This document shows positions 37,223 to 47,562 of a stretch of 64,000 nucleotides of DNA, one piece after another; position 1 is the stretch's first letter; every line of letters starts with the position of its first letter. The stretch lies in NCBI RefSeq assembly GCF_021729845.1, contig NZ_CP063397.1:3548001-3612000 (forward strand), read 5' to 3'. The DNA comes from Rhizobium sp. SL42 (lineage in GTDB: Bacteria > Pseudomonadota > Alphaproteobacteria > Rhizobiales > Rhizobiaceae). The notes beneath the pieces were generated by a model. That model was not told the origin of the DNA and searched no databases. It saw only the letters and a list, made by a program, of their open reading frames with translations. Both the position numbers and the translations under genes were made by a program.

Positions 37223-38566
37223 TTATTCGGCAGCCTGCAGTTCCGGCTGCAGCACCGGCCGCACGGCCGGCTCCTTAAGCACCTTGCCGCCAAGGGCTGC
37301 ATGGAAGAGGCTCTCATCCAGCTCGCCTTCCCAGCGGGCGACGACAACAGTCGCCACCGCATTGCCGATGAAGTTGGTCAGCGCCCGGCATTCCGACATG
37401 AAGCGGTCAATGCCGAGGATCAGCGCCATACCGGCGACTGGAACCGAAGGCACGACCGAGAGCGTGGCGGCCAGCGTGATGAAGCCGGCGCCCGTGATAC
37501 CGGCCGCACCCTTCGAGCTCAGCATGGCGACGGCCAGCAGCAGGATCTGGTCGCCGAGCGGCAGGTGAATGTCCGTCGCCTGGGCGATGAACAATGCTGC
37601 CAGCGTCATGTAGATATTGGTGCCGTCAAGGTTGAAGGAATAGCCGGTCGGGATGACCAGGCCGACGACCGAGCGCTTGCAGCCGGCCTTTTCCATCTTG
37701 TTCATCAGGCCTGGAAGGGCGGCTTCCGAAGACGAGGTGCCGAGCACCAGCAGCAGCTCTTCCTTGATGTAGCGGATCAGCGCCAGGATCGAGAAGCCGT
37801 TATACTTGGCAACCGCACCCAGAACCACGACCACGAACAGGAACGAGGTCAGGTAGAAGGTGCCGATCAGCATGGCGAGATTGGTGACCGAGGCGATGCC
37901 GTATTTGCCGATGGTGAACGACATGGCGCCGAAGGCGCCGATCGGGGCAGCCTTCATCAGGATCGCAACAAGCTTGAAGATCGGGGCAATGACCGCATGC
38001 AGGAAATCGGTGACCGGCTTGCCGCGTTCGCCGACCAGCGCCAGCGAGATGCCGAACAGGATCGAGAAGAACAGCACCTGCAGGATATCGCCATCAGCGA
38101 AAGCACCGACGATCGTCGTCGGGATGATGTTCATCAGGAAGCCGATGATCGTGGAGTCATGCGCCTTCTCTGTGTAGGTCGCGACGGCAGCGGCATCGAG
38201 CGTCGCCGGATCGATATGCATGCCGGCGCCCGGCTGCACGACATTGGCCACCACCAGGCCGACGACCAGCGCCAGCGTCGAGAAGGTCAGGAAGTAGAGC
38301 ATTGCCTTGCCGGCCACGCGGCCGACCTTCTTCATGTCGGACATGCCGGCAATGCCGGTCGCGACCGTCAGGAAAATGACCGGCGCGATGATCATCTTGA
38401 CCAGCTTGATGAAGGCATCGCCGAGCGGCTTCAACTGCGTGCCGATTTCGGGATAGAAATGGCCGAGCAGGATGCCGGCAACGATGGCGGCCAGAACCTG
38501 GACATAAAGATGCTTGTAGAAGGGCTGCTTGCCCTGGGGCGCATGGCCCACAGTTTCGATATGCAT
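37223..38566 (-). CDS. dctA: C4-dicarboxylate transport protein DctA
   Basis: ATG 38566 after ACGGAGGAAATC gives 447 residues, the size of DctA. It is a sodium/proton:dicarboxylate symporter (DAACS family) with eight helices and two hairpins. Signature segments include [20 protein letters not shown] (serine-rich hairpin) and [21 protein letters not shown]. It takes up succinate, fumarate and malate, and in nodules is needed for symbiotic fixation. A sigma-54 promoter and two DctD-like sites lie upstream, and the regulator genes dctBD are divergent. Confidence 0.97.
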   Translation of the reverse strand: MHIETVGHAPQGKQPFYKHLYVQVLAAIVAGILLGHFYPEIGTQLKPLGDAFIKLVKMIIAPVIFLTVATGIAGMSDMKKVGRVAGKAMLYFLTFSTLALVVGLVVANVVQPGAGMHIDPATLDAAAVATYTEKAHDSTIIGFLMNIIPTTIVGAFADGDILQVLFFSILFGISLALVGERGKPVTDFLHAVIAPIFKLVAILMKAAPIGAFGAMSFTIGKYGIASVTNLAMLIGTFYLTSFLFVVVVLGAVAKYNGFSILALIRYIKEELLLVLGTSSSEAALPGLMNKMEKAGCKRSVVGLVIPTGYSFNLDGTNIYMTLAALFIAQATDIHLPLGDQILLLAVAMLSSKGAAGITGAGFITLAATLSVVPSVPVAGMALILGIDRFMSECRALTNFIGNAVATVVVARWEGELDESLFHAALGGKVLKEPAVRPVLQPELQAAE

Positions 38567-38663
38567 GATTTCCTCCGTTGTCGCCCCTGTCGGAACTCGT
38601 TCCGGCCTCCCGGGCACTGCGCTAGTGAGTGAAACACGGAGCGGACCCCGTTGCCGTTTCATC

Positions 38664-38679
38664 AGCAAGGCGCGTGCCA
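38664..38679 (-). promoter_or_regulatory. Sigma-54 promoter of dctA
   Basis: On the minus strand the sequence reads TGGCAC-N5-TTGC, a full match to the -24/-12 consensus. It lies about 100 bases upstream of the dctA start codon. It matches the known RpoN-dependent control of dctA by DctD. Confidence 0.92.
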
Positions 38680-38749
38680 ATTGCGACGGCGAAACTCAAG
38701 CCACTGATATAATTTGATAAAATTATCTCTTCAGATTGAATTAACTGAA

Positions 38750-38801
38750 GGTGTGCGGATTTTCGCACACCATACTTGGCAAACAGTGCGGCTTGGCGCA
38801 C
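38750..38801 (-). promoter_or_regulatory. Two tandem DctD-like upstream activator sites
   Basis: Two inverted repeats are visible. Site 1 has arms GGTGTGCG (38750-38757) and CGCACACC (38764-38771), spacer 6. Site 2 has arms GTGCG (38786-38790) and CGCAC (38797-38801), also spacer 6. Their centres are 33 bases apart, about three helical turns. They lie about 75-125 bp upstream of the sigma-54 promoter. The DctD assignment is from position and from known dctA architecture. Site 2 also abuts the dctB start. Confidence 0.75.
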
Positions 38802-38809
38802 AATTCGTC

Positions 38810-40672
38810 ATGACCTCAAACATGCAATCTTCACTGGATCTGCCACCATCGTCTGTCAGACGCCGGGCATTCTGGCTGGTCTTCCTGTTGCTGTCGGTGC
38901 TCACACTTGCCGGCGCCCTCTTTTTCGCCGGCGAAGCGGGCATGCGCAGCGCTGTTTCGACGCTGTCCGACGATGTGACCGAAGATGCTGAACTGAAGCG
39001 CGCACTCTTGCAGGCAACGCTCGAACGTCCCCGTGCGCTGCCGCTGGTGCTTGCCGCCGATAGGCAGGTCAGCGGCGCGCTGGCCAACCCGACGGCCGAA
39101 GCGGTCGCAGGCCTGAACAGGAAACTCGAGGCGCTGGTCCTCGGCACGAAGACTGCGGTCATCTATGTCGTCGGTCGTGATGGCATCGCGATTGCGGCCA
39201 GCAATTGGCAGGAGCCCGACAGCTTCGTTGGCAATGACTACAATTTCCGCGAATATTTCACGCGTGGCATGTCCCTGGGGCGCGCCGAACAATATGCACT
39301 GGGCAATGTCAGCAAGCGGCCCGGCCTCTATCTGTCGCAACGGGTCAGCGATGAAAACGACGTCGCCGTAGGCATCGTGGTCGTCAAGGTCGAATTCGAT
39401 GCACTTGAGCGTGACTGGGGCAAGACCGGCAGATCCACCTTCGTCACCGACAACCACGGCATCGTGCTGATCACCAGCCGGCCGGAATGGCGCTTCCTCA
39501 GCACCGATGACATTCCACCGCAGGAACGGGTTGCCGTGCGCGCAAGCCTGCAATTCGGCGAGGCCTCCCTAGAGCCGCTGCCGGTCTGGCAATTGATGGA
39601 TCTCGATGGTCACCACATGGTGTCAACCGAACCGGGCGACGGCATGCCGCAACAGCCGCATATGTCCGTGACGCTGGATGTGCCCGGCACGCCGTGGAAG
39701 ATGCATGTCTTCGCGCCGGCGGCAGATGTCATGACTGCGGGTATCTGGCAGGCCCGGCTTGCCGCACTCGTGGTCGTTCTCCCGCTGATCGCGCTGGCAG
39801 CAATTCTCTTCTATCGTCGCGGCAGGGCACTGCGCCGCCAGGCAGCCGAGCGAGCCGCCCGAGACGATCTGGAACGCAAGGTCACCGCCCGCACCAGCGA
39901 ACTGACCACGGCAAGGGATAGGCTGCAGACCGAAATCAGCGAACACCGCTCGACGGAGACGCGCCTGCAGACCGTCCAGCATGAACTCGTGCAGGCCAAC
40001 AGGCTTGCCATTCTCGGCCAAGTGGCGGCCGGCGTCGCCCACGAGATCAATCAGCCTGTTGCCACGATCCGCGCCTATGCCGACAACGCGCGCACCTATC
40101 TCACCCGGGGCGAAACCGCGCCGGCATCGGAAAACCTGAACGCCATCGGCGCCTTGACCGACCGGATCGGTGCCATCACCAACGAATTGCGCGGCTTCGC
40201 GCGGAAAGGACGCGCCGCCGCCGAGCCCGTGAGCCTGAAAACCGCCGTGGACGGTGCGCTGCTGCTCTTGCGCAGCCGCTTTGCCGGCAACCTCGATATG
40301 CTGAAGGTGCAGTCAATCCCCGAGGGCATCACTGTGTCGGCCAACCGCATCCGCCTGGAACAGGTACTGATCAACCTGCTGCAGAATGCCCTCGAAGCCG
40401 TGGACGGCCGCGCCAACGGCCGCATCTCCGTCAGTCTCGCCCCCGCAAACTCTGACGAGGTGGCAATTGCCATCGCCGACAACGGGCCGGGCATCCCGCC
40501 GGCAGTCCTCGAAAACCTGTTCACCCCGTTCAACACCTCAAAGGATAGTGGCCTCGGCCTGGGTCTTGTCATCTGCAAGGACATCGTCAGCGACTATGCA
40601 GGTCGCATCGATGTCGAAAGCACGACTGCCGGAACCGCCTTCACCGTCACCCTGAAGCGTGCCGGCCGATGA
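38810..40672 (+). CDS. dctB: C4-dicarboxylate sensor histidine kinase DctB
   Basis: The start at ATG 38810 gives 620 residues, matching known DctB proteins; 38822 is an alternative and neither has a clear ribosome site. A transmembrane helix (about residues 20-40) precedes a periplasmic double-PAS-like sensor (about 45-325). It includes the ligand-region segment [25 protein letters not shown] second transmembrane helix, a coiled coil and the kinase core follow. The phosphorylated histidine is H411 ([16 protein letters not shown]), and [13 protein letters not shown] is the G2 box. It senses external dicarboxylates and phosphorylates DctD. Confidence 0.96.
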   Translation: MTSNMQSSLDLPPSSVRRRAFWLVFLLLSVLTLAGALFFAGEAGMRSAVSTLSDDVTEDAELKRALLQATLERPRALPLVLAADRQVSGALANPTAEAVAGLNRKLEALVLGTKTAVIYVVGRDGIAIAASNWQEPDSFVGNDYNFREYFTRGMSLGRAEQYALGNVSKRPGLYLSQRVSDENDVAVGIVVVKVEFDALERDWGKTGRSTFVTDNHGIVLITSRPEWRFLSTDDIPPQERVAVRASLQFGEASLEPLPVWQLMDLDGHHMVSTEPGDGMPQQPHMSVTLDVPGTPWKMHVFAPAADVMTAGIWQARLAALVVVLPLIALAAILFYRRGRALRRQAAERAARDDLERKVTARTSELTTARDRLQTEISEHRSTETRLQTVQHELVQANRLAILGQVAAGVAHEINQPVATIRAYADNARTYLTRGETAPASENLNAIGALTDRIGAITNELRGFARKGRAAAEPVSLKTAVDGALLLLRSRFAGNLDMLKVQSIPEGITVSANRIRLEQVLINLLQNALEAVDGRANGRISVSLAPANSDEVAIAIADNGPGIPPAVLENLFTPFNTSKDSGLGLGLVICKDIVSDYAGRIDVESTTAGTAFTVTLKRAGR

Positions 40673-42021
40673 AAAAAGACACCAACATTATCCTTGTCGA
40701 CGACGATGCCGCCCTGCGGCATGCCACCCGCCAGACGTTGGAGCTTGCCGGTTTCGCCGTGCGCGACGTTCCATCCGCTACCCAGGCGCTCGCCCTGCTT
40801 TCGCCCGACCTCGACGCCGTCGTCGTCACGGACATCCGCATGGCCGGCATGGACGGGCTGGAACTGTTCTCCCGTATCAAGGCCCTTGATCCCGAACTTC
40901 CGGTCCTTTTGATCACCGGCCATGGCGACATCGACATGGCGGTCCGGGCGATGCAGGACGGCGCCTATGATTTCATCGCCAAGCCGTTTGCCGCCGACCG
41001 CCTGGTGCAGAGCGTCAGCCGAGCCGCTGACATGCGCCGGCTGGTGATCGAGAACCGCCGCCTGCGTCAGGCGGCCGAGGCAAGCCAGGACGACCTGCCG
41101 TTGATCGGCCAGACGCCGGCAATGGAACATCTGCGCCAGACGCTACGCCAGATCGCCGACACCGATATCGATGTGCTGGTCGCCGGGGAGACCGGCAGCG
41201 GCAAGGAAGTCGTCGCCACGTTGCTGCATCGCTGGAGCCGGCGCAACCGCGGCAATTTCGTCGCACTGAACTGCGGCGCGCTACCGGAAACAGTGATCGA
41301 GAGCGAGCTATTTGGCCATGAAGCGGGTGCCTTTACCGGCGCCCAGAAGAAACGCATCGGCCGCATCGAACATGCCAGTGGCGGCACGTTGTTTCTTGAT
41401 GAAATCGAAAGCATGCCGCCGGCGACCCAGGTCAAGATGCTGCGCGTCCTGGAAATGCGCGAAGTCACGCCCCTTGGCATAAACGACGTGCGGCCGGTCG
41501 ACCTGCGTGTCGTCGCCGCCGCCAAGGTCAACCTCGGCAATCCGGCCGAGCGCGGTGATTTCCGCGAGGACCTCTATTATCGGCTCAATGTAGTGACTGT
41601 CTCGATCCCGCCGCTGCGTGAACGCCGCGCCGACATCCCCTTGTTGTTTTCGCATTTCACCGCCCGCGCCTCCGAACGTTTCAAGCGTGAGGTGCCGGTG
41701 CTGACCAGCGATATTGCCCGCCACCTCGACAGCCATGCTTGGCCCGGAAATGTCCGCGAACTCGCCCACTATGCCGAACGCGTGGTGCTCGGCATCACGC
41801 CGCCGCCGCAGACAGCTCTGGAACCTTCGGGCGCAACAGATGATCTCAGCCTGCCGGAACGCATGGAGCGCCATGAAGGCAACCTGATCCGCCAGGCGTT
41901 GCGCGACAATGACGGCGATGTGCGAAGGACGCTGGACGCCCTCGGTATTCCGCGCAAGACCTTCTACGACAAGCTGCAGCGCCACGGCATCAACCGCAAC
42001 GACTATACCGACCAGGATTGA
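40669..42021 (+). CDS. dctD: C4-dicarboxylate response regulator DctD
   Basis: The 450-residue product overlaps dctB by four bases (ATGA). The receiver has D11-D12-D13 and phosphoacceptor D55. The sigma-54-type AAA+ domain contains Walker A GETGSGKE and the sigma-54 contact loop GAFTGA. A C-terminal Fis-type helix-turn-helix (about 405-445) ends the protein. DctD activates the sigma-54 promoter of dctA through upstream sites seen at 38750-38801. Confidence 0.97.
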   Translation: MKKDTNIILVDDDAALRHATRQTLELAGFAVRDVPSATQALALLSPDLDAVVVTDIRMAGMDGLELFSRIKALDPELPVLLITGHGDIDMAVRAMQDGAYDFIAKPFAADRLVQSVSRAADMRRLVIENRRLRQAAEASQDDLPLIGQTPAMEHLRQTLRQIADTDIDVLVAGETGSGKEVVATLLHRWSRRNRGNFVALNCGALPETVIESELFGHEAGAFTGAQKKRIGRIEHASGGTLFLDEIESMPPATQVKMLRVLEMREVTPLGINDVRPVDLRVVAAAKVNLGNPAERGDFREDLYYRLNVVTVSIPPLRERRADIPLLFSHFTARASERFKREVPVLTSDIARHLDSHAWPGNVRELAHYAERVVLGITPPPQTALEPSGATDDLSLPERMERHEGNLIRQALRDNDGDVRRTLDALGIPRKTFYDKLQRHGINRNDYTDQD

Positions 42022-42051
42022 GACAGGCGCGATCCCACAGCGTCGCGGTCT

Positions 42052-43044
42052 TCATGCAATGGCGTCGATCGCGGCGATGACATCGTCTTCGATCTCGATG
42101 CCCTCGGCGCCGGCCGTGCGGGCAAGCCCCTGGCCACGGCGGCCCGGAATCCGCACGCCCTCCTGCCCGCCGATCTCGTCGGCCAACAGCGCCAGTCGGT
42201 CGAAGACGCCGGCCCCGCCAGTCGCTGTGGGATCGATCGCGATGATCGTCTGACCGAGCGCCACCGGCGGCCCCTTGTCGTCAAACAGCGACGAGGCCTC
42301 GAAGGCGTAGTTCGCCCCCGTGATCCCGGCCGACAGGATCTCGACCATCATGGCCAGCGCCGCCCCCTTGGCGCCGCCGAGCGGCGCCATCATGCCGGTC
42401 ATCGCCACTTCGGCATCGGTTGTCGGATTGCCGTCGAGGTCAAACGCCCAGTCGTCGGGGATAGCCTCGCCCTTTTGCCGCGCCGCCATGATCTTGCCGC
42501 GGGCCACCTTGGAGATGGCAAGATCAACGGTGATCGGATCGCCGCCAGCGATCGGCACCGAAAAGGCGATCGGATTGGTGCCATAAAGCGCTTTCCTGCC
42601 GCCCCACGGCGCGATCGATGCCGGCGCATTGGCAAACATCATCGCGGCCAACCCCTGTTCGGCAAACCGCTCCACGGTCAGCCCCATCACGCCGGCATGA
42701 TGGGACCGATAGATCGAGGCGATGGAGATGCCTTGCGCCTTGGCGATTTCCGGCAGATCGGCCACCGCCAGATCCAACGCCGGATAGGCAAAGCCGTTCA
42801 TGGCATCGATCGCAAGCACGGAAGGGCGCGGGCGAACGGCGCGCGGGGCGACGCGCCCATCGACCTTGCCGGCCTTGGCCTGTGCAGAATAGGCCGGCAC
42901 GCGGCGCAAACCATGACCACCCTGGCCGGCGGCTTCCGCACTGACAAGCGCCCGGGCAACCGATGCCGCGTTGGCGAGATCGACGCCGGAGCGCACGAGG
43001 GCGCCGACCACGAGGGACTGCGCTGCAACAAAGGAAAGCTTCAT
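42052..43044 (-). CDS. Ldh-family (malate/L-lactate dehydrogenase type) oxidoreductase
   Basis: The 330-residue product belongs to the Ldh_2 fold: GGHGLRRVPAYS near residue 42, then SIYRSHHAGVMGLTVERFAEQG and KVARGKIMAARQKGEAIPDDW. These NAD(P)-dependent enzymes reduce 2-oxo acids or delta-1-piperideine/pyrroline-2-carboxylates. The exact substrate is unknown. It is 19 bp... upstream of the aldolase gene in map order but on the same strand, so transcription runs aldolase then dehydrogenase and the two are likely cotranscribed. Confidence 0.88.
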   Translation of the reverse strand: MKLSFVAAQSLVVGALVRSGVDLANAASVARALVSAEAAGQGGHGLRRVPAYSAQAKAGKVDGRVAPRAVRPRPSVLAIDAMNGFAYPALDLAVADLPEIAKAQGISIASIYRSHHAGVMGLTVERFAEQGLAAMMFANAPASIAPWGGRKALYGTNPIAFSVPIAGGDPITVDLAISKVARGKIMAARQKGEAIPDDWAFDLDGNPTTDAEVAMTGMMAPLGGAKGAALAMMVEILSAGITGANYAFEASSLFDDKGPPVALGQTIIAIDPTATGGAGVFDRLALLADEIGGQEGVRIPGRRGQGLARTAGAEGIEIEDDVIAAIDAIA

Positions 43045-43062
43045 CCGAAATCCGTTACCGTG

Positions 43063-43833
43063 TTAGCCGCGCATCGCGGTTGCAAGCGCCGCAGCGCCCT
43101 TCATCAGCAGCCCGACATCGGAACTGGTGGCAAGGAACCGGATGCCTGCAGCCTTCGCCAGCGCGATCATCGCCGGGTCGCCGGTCATGATGCCGACCGG
43201 TATGCCGGCTGCGACGATCTTGCGGATCAGGGCATCAACGGCCGCCATGACTTCCGGGGCGGTCGACTGACCGGGGAAACCCATGTCGGCAGCCAGATCC
43301 GCAGGACCGATCAGGATTGCATCCACCCCTTCCGTGGCGATGATTGCGTCAGCATTGTCGATCCCCATTCGGCTTTCGATCTGAGCAATCAGGCAAATCT
43401 CGCCATTGGCGGTCTCGGCATAGTCGGAAATCCGGCCGAAATCCGATGCCCTGCCGAGACTTGCCCCCATGCCCCGCATACCCTGAGGCGGATAGCGGCA
43501 TGCCTTGGCCAGCAGTTCCGCCTGCTCACCCGTCTCGACCATCGGGATCATCAGGGTCTGGGCGCCGACATCGAGCGCCTGCTTGATCAACCAGGGCTCA
43601 CCGACGACAAGCCTGACCACCGCATGGGCCGGGTGCCGCGCCATCGCCGCAAGCTGGCTTGCGATCAGTGGAATATCGTTCGGCCCGTGCTCGCCATCGA
43701 TCAACAGCCAGTCGAACCCGGCCCCGGCACAGACTTCGGCGACATGCGGACTGGCAAGGGCCACCCAGAGGCCAACCAACAGGGTATCGTTCGCGGCAAG
43801 AGCGCGTTTGAAAGTATTGACAGGTGCGGGCAT
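43063..43833 (-). CDS. HpcH/HpaI-family aldolase
   Basis: The start is ATG 43833 (256 residues); the frame stays open far upstream but that part overlaps a good gene on the other strand. Class II pyruvate aldolase residues are visible: FDWLLIDGEHGPND, LMIPMVETGEQAELL, AQIESRMGIDNADAI and ILIGPADLAADMG. These enzymes cleave 4-hydroxy-2-oxo acids to pyruvate and an aldehyde with a divalent metal. The downstream dehydrogenase (18 bp away) could act on the product. The pathway is not identified. Confidence 0.9.
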   Translation of the reverse strand: MPAPVNTFKRALAANDTLLVGLWVALASPHVAEVCAGAGFDWLLIDGEHGPNDIPLIASQLAAMARHPAHAVVRLVVGEPWLIKQALDVGAQTLMIPMVETGEQAELLAKACRYPPQGMRGMGASLGRASDFGRISDYAETANGEICLIAQIESRMGIDNADAIIATEGVDAILIGPADLAADMGFPGQSTAPEVMAAVDALIRKIVAAGIPVGIMTGDPAMIALAKAAGIRFLATSSDVGLLMKGAAALATAMRG

Positions 43834-43983
43834 GATTTTCAGAATCTCGTGAACAGATGGCCGCGACGATAGCGAAACCATCGGCCCTGTCCAAGACAAA
43901 ACCCGGCCGCCCGCGCACCGCAATTGAATTCGCCGCAAGCCTCGTGGTAGGACGGCTCCTCTTGCCAGCGACGAAAGACCGCC

Positions 43984-44676
43984 ATGCTTCCCTGGATACA
44001 ACTCGACAGCGCCAGCATACCCGGCGGCGGCGAACTGCGCCTGAAACAGCGCGGCAGCGAGTTTTCCATCATGCTCGGCGCTAACGAACTGATGAACAGC
44101 CGCCTCAGCGGCTCGGAGGAAGCCTTGGCGACCCTGTCCTGGGATCGCATACGCAACACCAGGAATGCTCATGTCCTGATCGGCGGCCTCGGCATGGGCT
44201 TCACCCTGCGCGCGGCACTGGACGTCCTGCCGGACGATGCGAAGGTCACGGTTGCAGAACTGGTTCCGGGCGTCGTCGAATGGGCGCGCGGTCCGATGGC
44301 CGAAATCCACAAGGGCAGTCTCGACGATCCGCGCGTCAGCATCCATGTCGGCGATGTCGGCGCCCTTATCGCCAGGTCGCGCGACACATACGACGCCATC
44401 CTGCTCGACGTCGACAACGGCCCGGACGGCCTGACCCGCGCAGAAAACGACAGCCTCTACGATTTCACCGGCCTGCGCGCGACGAAAGCGGCCTTGCGCA
44501 AGAATGGGGTTCTCGCCGTCTGGTCCTCCGGTCCCGATCCGCGCTTTACCAAACGCCTGCGTGATATTGGCCTCTCCGCAGAAGAAGTCCCGACCCGTGC
44601 CAGCCGCAAGGGCGGCGGGGCAAAACATATGATCTGGCTTGCCGTCAACAGTATCGGCGCACCCGTCAGGCGCTGA
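43984..44676 (+). CDS. Spermidine synthase-like methyltransferase-fold protein
   Basis: The 230-residue product has a Rossmann nucleotide site (VLIGGLGMGFTLRAAL) and an acidic residue-tipped second strand (VTVAELVPGVVEWA), followed by YDAILLDVDNGPDGLT. This is the spermidine/spermine synthase superfamily, but it lacks the usual N-terminal beta domain. Many such short homologues are of unknown function. It is divergent from the aldolase gene. Confidence 0.8.
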   Translation: MLPWIQLDSASIPGGGELRLKQRGSEFSIMLGANELMNSRLSGSEEALATLSWDRIRNTRNAHVLIGGLGMGFTLRAALDVLPDDAKVTVAELVPGVVEWARGPMAEIHKGSLDDPRVSIHVGDVGALIARSRDTYDAILLDVDNGPDGLTRAENDSLYDFTGLRATKAALRKNGVLAVWSSGPDPRFTKRLRDIGLSAEEVPTRASRKGGGAKHMIWLAVNSIGAPVRR

Positions 44677-44685
44677 GGCGGAGCA

Positions 44686-45669
44686 TTACCCCCAGAGCGC
44701 CGCCGGCGGCACATGCATCGTCGAGCCATCGTAAACGATCGCCGCATCGCGATCCTTCGCCAGCAGCAACGGCCCGTCGAGATCGACGAACGCCGCCCCC
44801 TGGCCCACCAGGAACGCAGGCGCCATGGCCAGAGACGTGCCGACCATGCAGCCGATCATGATCTCGAATCCGGCGCCCAAGGCTGCATCGCGCATCAAAA
44901 GCGCCTCCGTCAGGCCACCGGTCTTGTCGAGCTTGATATTGACCGCATCATATTTACCCTTGAGCGCATCCAGCGAATGCCGGTCATGGCAGCTTTCGTC
45001 GGCGCAGACCGGCAGCACGCGCTCAAGCCCGAGCAGGGCATCGTCGGAACCGGCCGGAAACGGCTGCTCGACCAGCGTCACGCCAAGCTTCAGGAAGACC
45101 GGCGCCAGCGCCTTGTACTGATCGAGCGTCCAACCCTCGTTGGCATCGACGATGATCGCGGACTGAGGCGCACCGGACCGGACGGCTTCAATCCGTTCGA
45201 TATCGCCCTCGCCACCCAGCTTGACCTTCAAAAGCGGTCTGCCCGCTTCCCGCTCGGCCGCTTCCCGCATGCTTTCCGGTGTTCCGAGCGACAGGGTGAA
45301 TGTCGTCTGCAACGGCTTGGGTTCGCCAAGACCCGCAATCTGCCAGACGGGACTGCCCGCCCGTTTGGCCTCGAGATCCCAGAAAGCGCAGTCGAGCGCA
45401 TTGCGGGCCGCACCGGGTTCCAGCCTGGATTGCAATCCGATACGATCGAGCCCTCCGGCAATCTCTTCCGAAAGGGCCGCAATCGCCTCGACCACGCCCT
45501 CGACCGTCTCGCCGTAACGCGCATAGGGTACGCATTCTCCGCGCCCGACATGCAAGCCATCGGTGAGCGTTACCGTCACTACACGGGCTTCGGTTCGCGA
45601 CCCCCGCGAGATGGTGAAGGCACCGGCAATCGGAAAGATCTCGGGGCTGACGGTGAGCGTGACGGACAT
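44686..45669 (-). CDS. Dipeptide epimerase (L-Ala-D/L-Glu epimerase type)
   Basis: ATG 45669 gives 327 residues. The enolase-superfamily catalytic elements appear in order: the K-x-K of LLKVKLGG, the metal ligands in IIVDANEGW, VEQPF and CADES, and the second base lysine in NIKLDKTGG. The muconate-lactonizing subgroup with this pattern includes L-Ala-D/L-Glu epimerases in murein peptide recycling. Substrate specificity among dipeptide epimerases varies. Convergent with the spermidine-synthase-like gene and divergent from mnmA. Confidence 0.88.
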   Translation of the reverse strand: MSVTLTVSPEIFPIAGAFTISRGSRTEARVVTVTLTDGLHVGRGECVPYARYGETVEGVVEAIAALSEEIAGGLDRIGLQSRLEPGAARNALDCAFWDLEAKRAGSPVWQIAGLGEPKPLQTTFTLSLGTPESMREAAEREAGRPLLKVKLGGEGDIERIEAVRSGAPQSAIIVDANEGWTLDQYKALAPVFLKLGVTLVEQPFPAGSDDALLGLERVLPVCADESCHDRHSLDALKGKYDAVNIKLDKTGGLTEALLMRDAALGAGFEIMIGCMVGTSLAMAPAFLVGQGAAFVDLDGPLLLAKDRDAAIVYDGSTMHVPPAALWG

Positions 45670-45870
45670 GGTGCGATGGTCTCCTCGGCGCCTTCGCCCT
45701 TGCTGCAAGGCTTTGTGCGAATCAGCGCTCTTGCATGAAGGGGCATTCCTTTCTATATCCCTCAACAATCGGACCGGTATCGGCAAATGGGCTTACCCCC
45801 TTTGGAATATGCCCTGATCCCGCAGAGTGGCGGTGAGAAACGGTCTTTCGAACACACAGAGACGAAGCCC

Positions 45871-47067
45871 GTGAACACGCTGGATTTTGACAAGAGACCG
45901 GAAGATACGCGCGTTGTCGTCGCCATGTCGGGCGGCGTCGACTCCTCCGTCGTGGCCGGCATCCTCAAACGCGAAGGCTATGATGTGCTCGGCATCACGC
46001 TGCAGCTCTACGATCATGGCGCAGCCGTCCACCGTGCAGGCTCCTGTTGCGCCGGTCAGGACATCGATGATGCCCGTCGCGTTTGCGAAACGCTCGGCAT
46101 TCCGCATTACGTGCTCGACTACGAACAGCGCTTCCGCGACACGGTGATCAACCCGTTCATGGAAAGCTATGTCGCCGGCGAAACGCCGATCCCCTGCGTT
46201 GCCTGCAACCAGACCGTCAAGTTCGCCGATCTGCTGGCGACCGCCAAGGAGCTCGGCGCCGACGCGCTGGCCACCGGCCACTATATCCGATCCAAGTCGG
46301 TGCCTCTAGCCAACGATCCGAACCACCGCGCGCTGTACCGCCCGATCGACAACGAACGCGACCAGAGCTACTTCCTGTTTGCCACCACGCAGGAACAGAT
46401 CGACTACCTGCGCTTTCCGCTCGGCCATCTGTCCAAGGCGGAAACACGGGCGCTCGCCGAAGAAATGGGCCTCGTCGTCGCCAAGAAGGCAGACAGCCAG
46501 GACATCTGTTTTGTGCCGCAGGGCAAATATGCCGATATCATCAACAAGCTGAAGCCGAATGCGGCTCTGGCCGGCGACATCGTGCATCTGGATGGCCGAA
46601 TTCTCGGACAGCACGACGGCATCCTGCACTACACCATCGGCCAGCGAAAGGGCCTAGGCGTGGCCACCGGCGATCCGCTCTATGTCGTCTATCTCGACGC
46701 CCGTTCACGTCGCGTGATCGTCGGCCCGAAGGAAGCTCTCGAAACACACCGCGTCTATCTGCGCGACATCAACTGGCTCGGCGATTTCACCCTTGAGGAA
46801 GAAGCAGCCGATGGTTTTGCCTGCTTCGCCAAGGTCCGTTCCACGCGTCCGCCGACACCGGCAGTCCTGCATGCAGACGCAACCGGCGTTTACGTCGATC
46901 TCGAGATCGGTGAAGCCGGCGTCGCTCCCGGCCAGGCCTGCGTGCTCTATTCCGCCCCCGGCCCCGATGCCCGCGTCTACGGTGGCGGCTTCATCGAGCG
47001 CTCGGCCCGCTCCGAGAACGCGGAAGCTGCGCTGAAGGCACTTTTGGCAAGCCCGGTCGCCGCTTAA
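45871..47067 (+). CDS. mnmA: tRNA-specific 2-thiouridylase MnmA
   Basis: A GTG at 45871 gives 398 residues beginning [20 protein letters not shown], the usual rhizobial N-terminus. An ATG at 45787 would add 28 unlikely residues. The PP-loop SGGVDSS, the catalytic cysteines in [14 protein letters not shown] and the Cys in [12 protein letters not shown] are present. The enzyme thiolates U34 in tRNA for Lys, Glu and Gln using ATP and a sulfur relay. It is followed by a tRNA gene. Firm. Confidence 0.97.
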   Translation: MNTLDFDKRPEDTRVVVAMSGGVDSSVVAGILKREGYDVLGITLQLYDHGAAVHRAGSCCAGQDIDDARRVCETLGIPHYVLDYEQRFRDTVINPFMESYVAGETPIPCVACNQTVKFADLLATAKELGADALATGHYIRSKSVPLANDPNHRALYRPIDNERDQSYFLFATTQEQIDYLRFPLGHLSKAETRALAEEMGLVVAKKADSQDICFVPQGKYADIINKLKPNAALAGDIVHLDGRILGQHDGILHYTIGQRKGLGVATGDPLYVVYLDARSRRVIVGPKEALETHRVYLRDINWLGDFTLEEEAADGFACFAKVRSTRPPTPAVLHADATGVYVDLEIGEAGVAPGQACVLYSAPGPDARVYGGGFIERSARSENAEAALKALLASPVAA

Positions 47068-47084
47068 GGGCGGGAAAGAAAAAG

Positions 47085-47118
47085 GCAGTGAAAGCAGAGT
47101 TCTTTTTGCTTTCACTGC
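47085..47118. repeat. 12-bp-arm inverted repeat between mnmA and the tRNA gene
   Basis: GCAGTGAAAGCA (47085-47096) and TGCTTTCACTGC (47107-47118) are perfect complements with a 10-base loop containing TTCTTTT. There is no T run after it on the plus strand. It may be a transcript-end or processing stem for mnmA. Confidence 0.6.
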
Positions 47119-47201
47119 GCTTGACTTTGGTCGGAGCAACGCCTTATAAGCCGCCCAACGCTTCGGACGGCGGGCCGCAAAAGCCAATGATCCGAATGTG
47201 T

Positions 47202-47278
47202 GGCGGGATAGCTCAGGTGGTTAGAGCGTGGGATTCATAACCCCAAGGTCGGCGGTTCAAGTCCGCCTCCCGCTACCA
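47202..47278 (+). tRNA. tRNA with CAT anticodon (probably elongator tRNA-Met)
   Basis: A 77-base cloverleaf includes a genomic CCA end. The acceptor stem is GGCGGGA with TCCCGCT (G1-U72 wobble). The D arm has GCTC, the anticodon loop is TTCATAA, and the T arm has GGCGGTTCAAGTCCGCC. It is not the initiator type, which has an unpaired position 1-72. A lysidine-modified tRNA-Ile with CAT cannot be ruled out from sequence alone. The antisense reading frame over it is spurious. Confidence 0.95.
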
Positions 47279-47562
47279 AATCCACACAATCTCTACAGTT
47301 TTTAGTCCTGTCATCGGCACCACACGGCATTAAGCTGTCATCGACATGGTCGGGCACGAATTGTCCAACTGCGCGGTGAAGCCTAGGTTTGCTCACGATG
47401 GGTCTACGCGCCCACAGGGCAGACGCCTGTAGCCGCCGCATGCGAACTCACAATGTTCGGTGCCCCGCACCCCATTTCCGACGATGCGAGATCCGGTGTG
47501 TTAAGAAAACCTTTCGTTAAATTTTAAGTAATAAACTGGGCGGGACGAAGCGAGGTTTTGTT

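Noticed and set aside
43834..44628. Upstream extension of the aldolase frame
   Set aside because: It has no family similarity and runs antisense through a plus-strand gene with a clear Rossmann motif.
47235..47441. A 68-codon minus-strand frame ending in GGGLEPPTLGL
   Set aside because: This ending is the well-known product of reading a tRNA gene backwards; the frame overlaps the tRNA antisense and is spurious.
47202..47562. Possible genomic island next to the tRNA gene
   Set aside because: No integrase, no repeat of the tRNA 3' end and no foreign-looking genes follow; the next genes are ordinary chromosomal ones.
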